Of a DNA stretch of 64,000 nt, positions 59,886 to 64,000 are shown one piece after another (the first letter of the stretch is position 1; each line of letters begins with the position of its first letter). Where the stretch lies: NCBI GenBank assembly GCA_013399015.1, contig VWZX01002368.1:403093-467092 (forward strand), read 5' to 3'. This DNA is from Galbula dea. Taxonomy: Eukaryota > Chordata > Aves > Piciformes > Galbulidae. The position numbers were made by a program, and so were the translations under genes. The notes beneath the pieces were generated by a model, which was not told where the DNA came from, searched no databases, and saw only the letters and a program-made list of their open reading frames with translations.

Positions 59886-61639
59886 TGGGATTCTCAATAT
59901 AATTATGTTTAAATGCCTCCAAGCAATGATAGGAAGGCTCATAATGGCCAGATAGAAAGTGCTTGCTTTCACAAGCTCCACAGAGATGTTCGGTTGCAGG
60001 TTTCAGGTCAAGTCCCCTTTAGTTTCTACCACTATGTGGCTCATGTAATTATGGAAGAACATGAGGATGTCTCCTGTGTACTTCTTTACAAAGAAAACAT
60101 TCAAGCAGTCTTTGGCTGAGAATGATTTAGCATTGGTAATGATGAAGAAGACAGGAAGGACTGTCTTGGTTTCTGCAGTCCCAGTATCTGTGTGTACCTA
60201 GGGCAGGAAGGAAAATCCCTTGCCCTGTGGATGTGAGAGCATTTGCTGTGATTCACTGAGAAGAGGGAACATCAGTGCCCACTCTGAGTCTTTACAGTTC
60301 ATTTTTACCTGGATGTCTTAAAAAAAAATCAAATTGGAAAAAAAGCAGAGAAAAAACCCATTGTAAGAACAAAGAAACCAGAAGAATAAATAACCATTAG
60401 GAAATTCCCAGCACATTCCTTCTGAAGGCTTCAGGAAATTCCATTTGTTGCAGGAGACACTGAAAATTAGGAGGAGCTCAGAAGAGAGACTAGTAGGAGA
60501 CAGCTGAGATAATTTTTCACTGCCAGGACTGCACTATGTTGTCTCTCCTTTTACAACTCATCGGCAGGCATTATTACCTGGTGAAAAAATTTGTTTTGCA
60601 ACTCATCCTGAGTCTTCATAAATCATTAATGCCTGGCTAAGCACAGTGTGAGCATTACAAATAGTCTGAGAATGAGGGCCCTTTCTGATACAACCTTATG
60701 TCCAATACTAATGCCTGCTAGTTATTTAGTAATACAAAGGAGCCTCAGCAAGGAAGATCGATGAATCAGTGCAGTCTCCTGACTTCCTCCTCCACCTGCC
60801 TCTTTCTTCTCTTTCTAGTTCAGAAACTGAGCTACAAAAAATACAGGACTGTTCGTAGTCATCTCTGTGGAGAGCACTGTAACAAGTCAGGGGGACAAGG
60901 AAGGAATTACAGCCCCCAAATGTCCATAGGAAAAAGAGGAGCTTCAGTCTTTGGTTTGAGTTTGTTCTGATGTCTGGGTTTTTTATGAGCTGAATTGCAC
61001 CACTGCTCCAGACCAGTGTTCTCTGGTTTGCATTCCTTAATGAATGCATGTAGTATAAAGCACACTGAACTGTGTAAAAAGCATAGATAGAATTGTGCCC
61101 AGGAACTACAGGACTGGATGTAATTGAAAGGTGCTCAAGGAAAGTCCAGGTAATCAGCCCATTACCTAGGGAAGCTGTCTGGTGACTTAGATGCTCAAAC
61201 CAGCTCTCACAGTATTGGAGATGGCACATAGAGCACAACATCTATAGGTGCAGTGGCTTAATGTTGTGTCTTATTATTCAGCAATCTTGGCCACAATCAT
61301 GAGTTTTCAAGGATAGTCTCTACTGTCCTGCATACCCTGAGCTCACCTCCAAAAGCCCCCAGCCCATTTAGAGTGCAGCTAAACTCTGTTTCATCTCCAC
61401 TGCTCTCCTGGAGCGCAGGATCCACTGATGTGGTTGCTGATCATGCAGTTGTGCTCTTTGGACACTAAGAACAGTTGATCATGAGGAGGAAATGGAATGA
61501 GGTGAGATGAAGATTGACCTCTTGTGTAAGTATAATCTTAAACTTGTATGACTTAGTCTTTGTTGGAGCCCATATCTTGAAATGCTTCTGCAAGGAAGAT
61601 TATAAAGGGCTGCCACAGATACTAGAGAAAAGGATCTTG
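59886..61639. other. Non-coding sequence with the longest spurious ORF
   Basis: The longest open frame of the window is here (60726-61241, minus, 171 codons). It has an uneven mix of Ser, Leu and Cys residues, no recognisable domain, no signal peptide I would trust and no splice context. It is not called as a gene. It could belong to an untranslated RNA, which the sequence alone cannot show. Confidence 0.45.
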
Positions 61640-61880
61640 AATAGGAACTTAAGAAAAGTGCAAAGGAGATGGAGGACAGTAGTTGGCTAAATTTGAAAAG
61701 AGGAATGACAGAAAACAAAAGTGAAATTAGGTAGAGGATGAGACTATTAGAAAGTTTAGAGGGAAAGTAACTGTCTTTAAGGTATGAAATGATGGAAAAT
61801 TGGTCAGGGAAAAAATGCAGTTGCTGTAAGTGAAAGTGGTAAAATGGACCAAGACAGGAAAAAAAAATCATTCCTATGTG
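61640..61880 (+). repeat. Purine-rich tract
   Basis: The plus strand is dominated by A and G words (GAGAAAAGGATC, AAAAGTGCAAAGGAGATGGAGG, AGAAAGTTTAGAGGGAAAG). This strand asymmetry explains the 142-codon minus-strand frame at 61479-61907, whose product is mostly Ser, Leu and Phe. I do not regard that frame as coding. Confidence 0.6.
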
Positions 61881-63884
61881 AAAAGGGACATAAAAATCAC
61901 CTCCCAAATTATGCAGCTAAGAAAGCATCTGGTGCTGTTTCTGTGTAACCAGAGAGCTTAGTCACTTTGAGCCTAAATCAGGTAGAACATCCCTTGTGTC
62001 CAGTGCATCCTTGGTCTTTAACTGAGGCCTGAAGTATTCATGGTCAAGTCAGACTTCGGGCACTCCACCTTCAGCAAAGAAGCCAGAAACTTTCCTGCAG
62101 AAACTTGAACACTCAGCTCCCATTTTAAGTTTCATCCAAAATGTATTATGGCATGTTAGCTCAAATGAATTTGTTAAAAATAGTCTCTACTCTAGCACTT
62201 ACAGGACAGAGTGGTTTATTTTCCCCTATTATAGATCTGACACAAGCCTGCTGTTATTTCTGTGCCCTCTCTAATGATCTGCTTGCTCTCTGGAGAGCAC
62301 TGACCCATTTCAGCACAGAATAATTAGCCTTTCAGACACTACTGTGTTTCCATTAAATAGACATAAATGTGCAAGGTGACATTTATTTACTTAGGCCTGA
62401 AAAATGTGTGCCACAGATGTAGGGGCTTGCGAGGACTTTGGTTTATTTTCATGCAAAAGTTGTATATTTTCATGTTTTCGTGTTCTTTAACCACTAGTGC
62501 TTTGCTGAAATGATTCCCATTGAGTTTCACTGGGGAAGCAGGAAAACATAAAGATTACTTGGGTCTGCATTTCACTGTAAGGCCTTTTGGTGATGCTTTG
62601 GCAACCCAGTGCCCAAGCCCAACGGTGACATTAAGTGCAGTTATAATTACACACTCTTCAGGTCCCTTTTACTTAGTGTAAGGAGGGACTCCATGTAAAG
62701 AACTGTTGCTGATCTACAGATCTGCCTGAAAAGGAAACTGTGCAGGGTGTTGCACCGAGAAAATGAGAACCTTGACCTATTGCAAACATAAAATAAACCC
62801 AAAATCCTTTAGTATTTAAAATCAGCTCTTTTATCATCTTGATCATAAGCTTCTGAACTGCCAGACTATTGCCCAGGTGAAAAGTGTATTATTCATCTTG
62901 ATAGCCACTTTGGTCTGCAAAGTTGGAGGGAAATTTTACCCTTAAAAGTCCAGCCAGCATATAAAACATGTAGGTTGCTTAGCAGTTCACATCCACACAT
63001 GAAGACATGGCATGCTATTATTTCATTCTGTTAGTACCAATAGGCTTTATAAAAGGAGGCATCGTGCAAGGTAGGTGCTTTATTGCAGGATGGAAACACT
63101 TTCATAGGTTATTTTAATCATTACAATTCTTTCATGATGTGTGAAAGTTGATTGTTGCTGTAAATGAAGCCATTGAAGGCTAAAAAATAAAAATGCTGTG
63201 ATGGTAAAAATCCTTGGAGTGCAAAAAATGGGAATTGCTATAAAAGGCAGTAATTTATTCTCTGCATGAGATTATTTTTTATCATAAGGATGCTTTTAAG
63301 CTAATTCTGAAACATATACAATTGTAGTCTATATAGCTGAGGCATATTGCACAATGAATTGATAATTTGGCTAGGTTTTTATGCACTGTAATTTATATAT
63401 TATTTAGAAGTACTGTTTTATTCTGTTAACTGAGAGGCTTAACACATTCTTACCATGTTAAGGATAAGTTATTTTTGCAGGTCTTGTGTTTTTATTATTT
63501 TGACCCACGCCCAGTTCATATTGCATCATGATACCATATTTTTACTAATATTATTCTGGTATGTTCAAAACTTGTTTGCATTTGGATAGAAATTCATTAG
63601 CTCCTAATTTTTATTATGACAAGTTATTTTAACTTTTCTGTGATAATGCATTCTGTGTTTCTGATTTGCTGATGCTGAAATATTTTATTTTCATTTTTAG
63701 CCCTTCCAAATTTAGGATTGTTTTTTCTTTTTTTTCTGTGTATATATTTCAGTTGTTAAGACCTACTGGTTCCTGCTTTTTTCATTTTCTTTTTTTAATA
63801 TGTTATGTTTGTAACTTCTTACTGTCTGTGTTGAGCCAGTCTTGCCAACAAAAATATCAGTTGTTTCCTGTTTCTCTACTTCTT
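61881..63884. other. Unique non-coding sequence
   Basis: No gene is recognised. A weak palindromic word pair (CCCATTGAGTTTCACTGGGG near 62518) may be another fossil repeat. The last kilobase is T-rich. Confidence 0.5.
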
Positions 63885-63934
63885 AAAAAAAAAAAGAAAA
63901 GAAAAAAAAAGAAAAAAAAAGTAAAAATAAAAAA
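63885..63934 (+). repeat. A-rich tract
   Basis: Runs of 9 to 11 A interrupted by single G and later T bases. The preceding sequence is T-rich and does not match a known retroposon, so the tract is listed as simple repeat only. Confidence 0.9.
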
Positions 63935-64000
63935 CTCTTAATGGGAACCCTGGCACTGTCTGTCTTCTCTGTTCTGCAGAAATGTTGAAGGAGTTGAACC

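Noticed and set aside
61479..61907. 142-codon minus-strand open frame rich in Ser, Leu and Phe
   Set aside because: It is the shadow of a purine-rich plus strand, which depletes stops in that reading direction.
1..64000. tRNA, rRNA, known microRNA seeds, CRISPR arrays, bacterial operons or viral genomes
   Set aside because: I looked for tRNA B-box words, several well-known microRNA sequences, spaced direct repeats and long gene-dense ORFs on both strands and found none.

Overview
The window looks like non-coding nuclear DNA from a bird (or, less likely, another sauropsid). The strongest clue is CR1 LINE fragments: six clear pieces on both strands. Several carry the family's 3' terminal repeat of ATTCTGTG-type octamers, read as CAGAATCACA or CATAGAATCG when inverted. 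I see no mammalian Alu, B1 or L1 sequence, no operon structure, no ribosome binding sites and no CRISPR array. I could not recognise any exon of a protein-coding gene, tRNA, rRNA or known microRNA. The window is best read as an intergenic stretch or a very long intron. Species and locus cannot be told from the sequence alone.

Layout. 1-3600 is AT-rich unique sequence. 3600-5300 is a small repeat cluster: an approximately 79-bp unit present twice, a MIR-like SINE fragment, a short CR1 sliver, and the longest CR1 piece (4662-5281, minus strand), which still shows a broken C-terminal part of the reverse-transcriptase ORF. 5300-16900 is mostly unique, with an (ATCC)n microsatellite, a CR1 3' scrap and two AT-rich blocks that look like candidate conserved non-coding elements. 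16300-20300 has degraded older repeats and a strong hairpin. 20300-34000 is largely unique, with a SINE-like fossil at 27.8 kb. 34-36 kb has a 150-bp hAT-like miniature element and a palindromic-repeat fossil. 36-47 kb is unique sequence with a CpG cluster (44.5 kb), a 40-bp tandem duplication and a G-quadruplex motif. CR1 pieces lie at 42.6, 47.1 and 55.0 kb. 55-64 kb has a fossil DNA-transposon-like repeat, a MIR-like fragment, a purine-rich tract and an A-rich tract near the right edge.

Genes working together: none can be supported. All open frames are short (the longest is 171 codons). They have no recognisable domains, and lie in repeats, in strand-asymmetric composition or in otherwise ordinary sequence. 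Old-repeat calls rest on remembered family patterns and carry low confidence. I did not find a previously undescribed biological system here. The most useful leads are structural: the duplicated 79-bp unit, the hAT-like element with two possible end readings, the CpG cluster, the G-quadruplex motif and a few candidate regulatory blocks.
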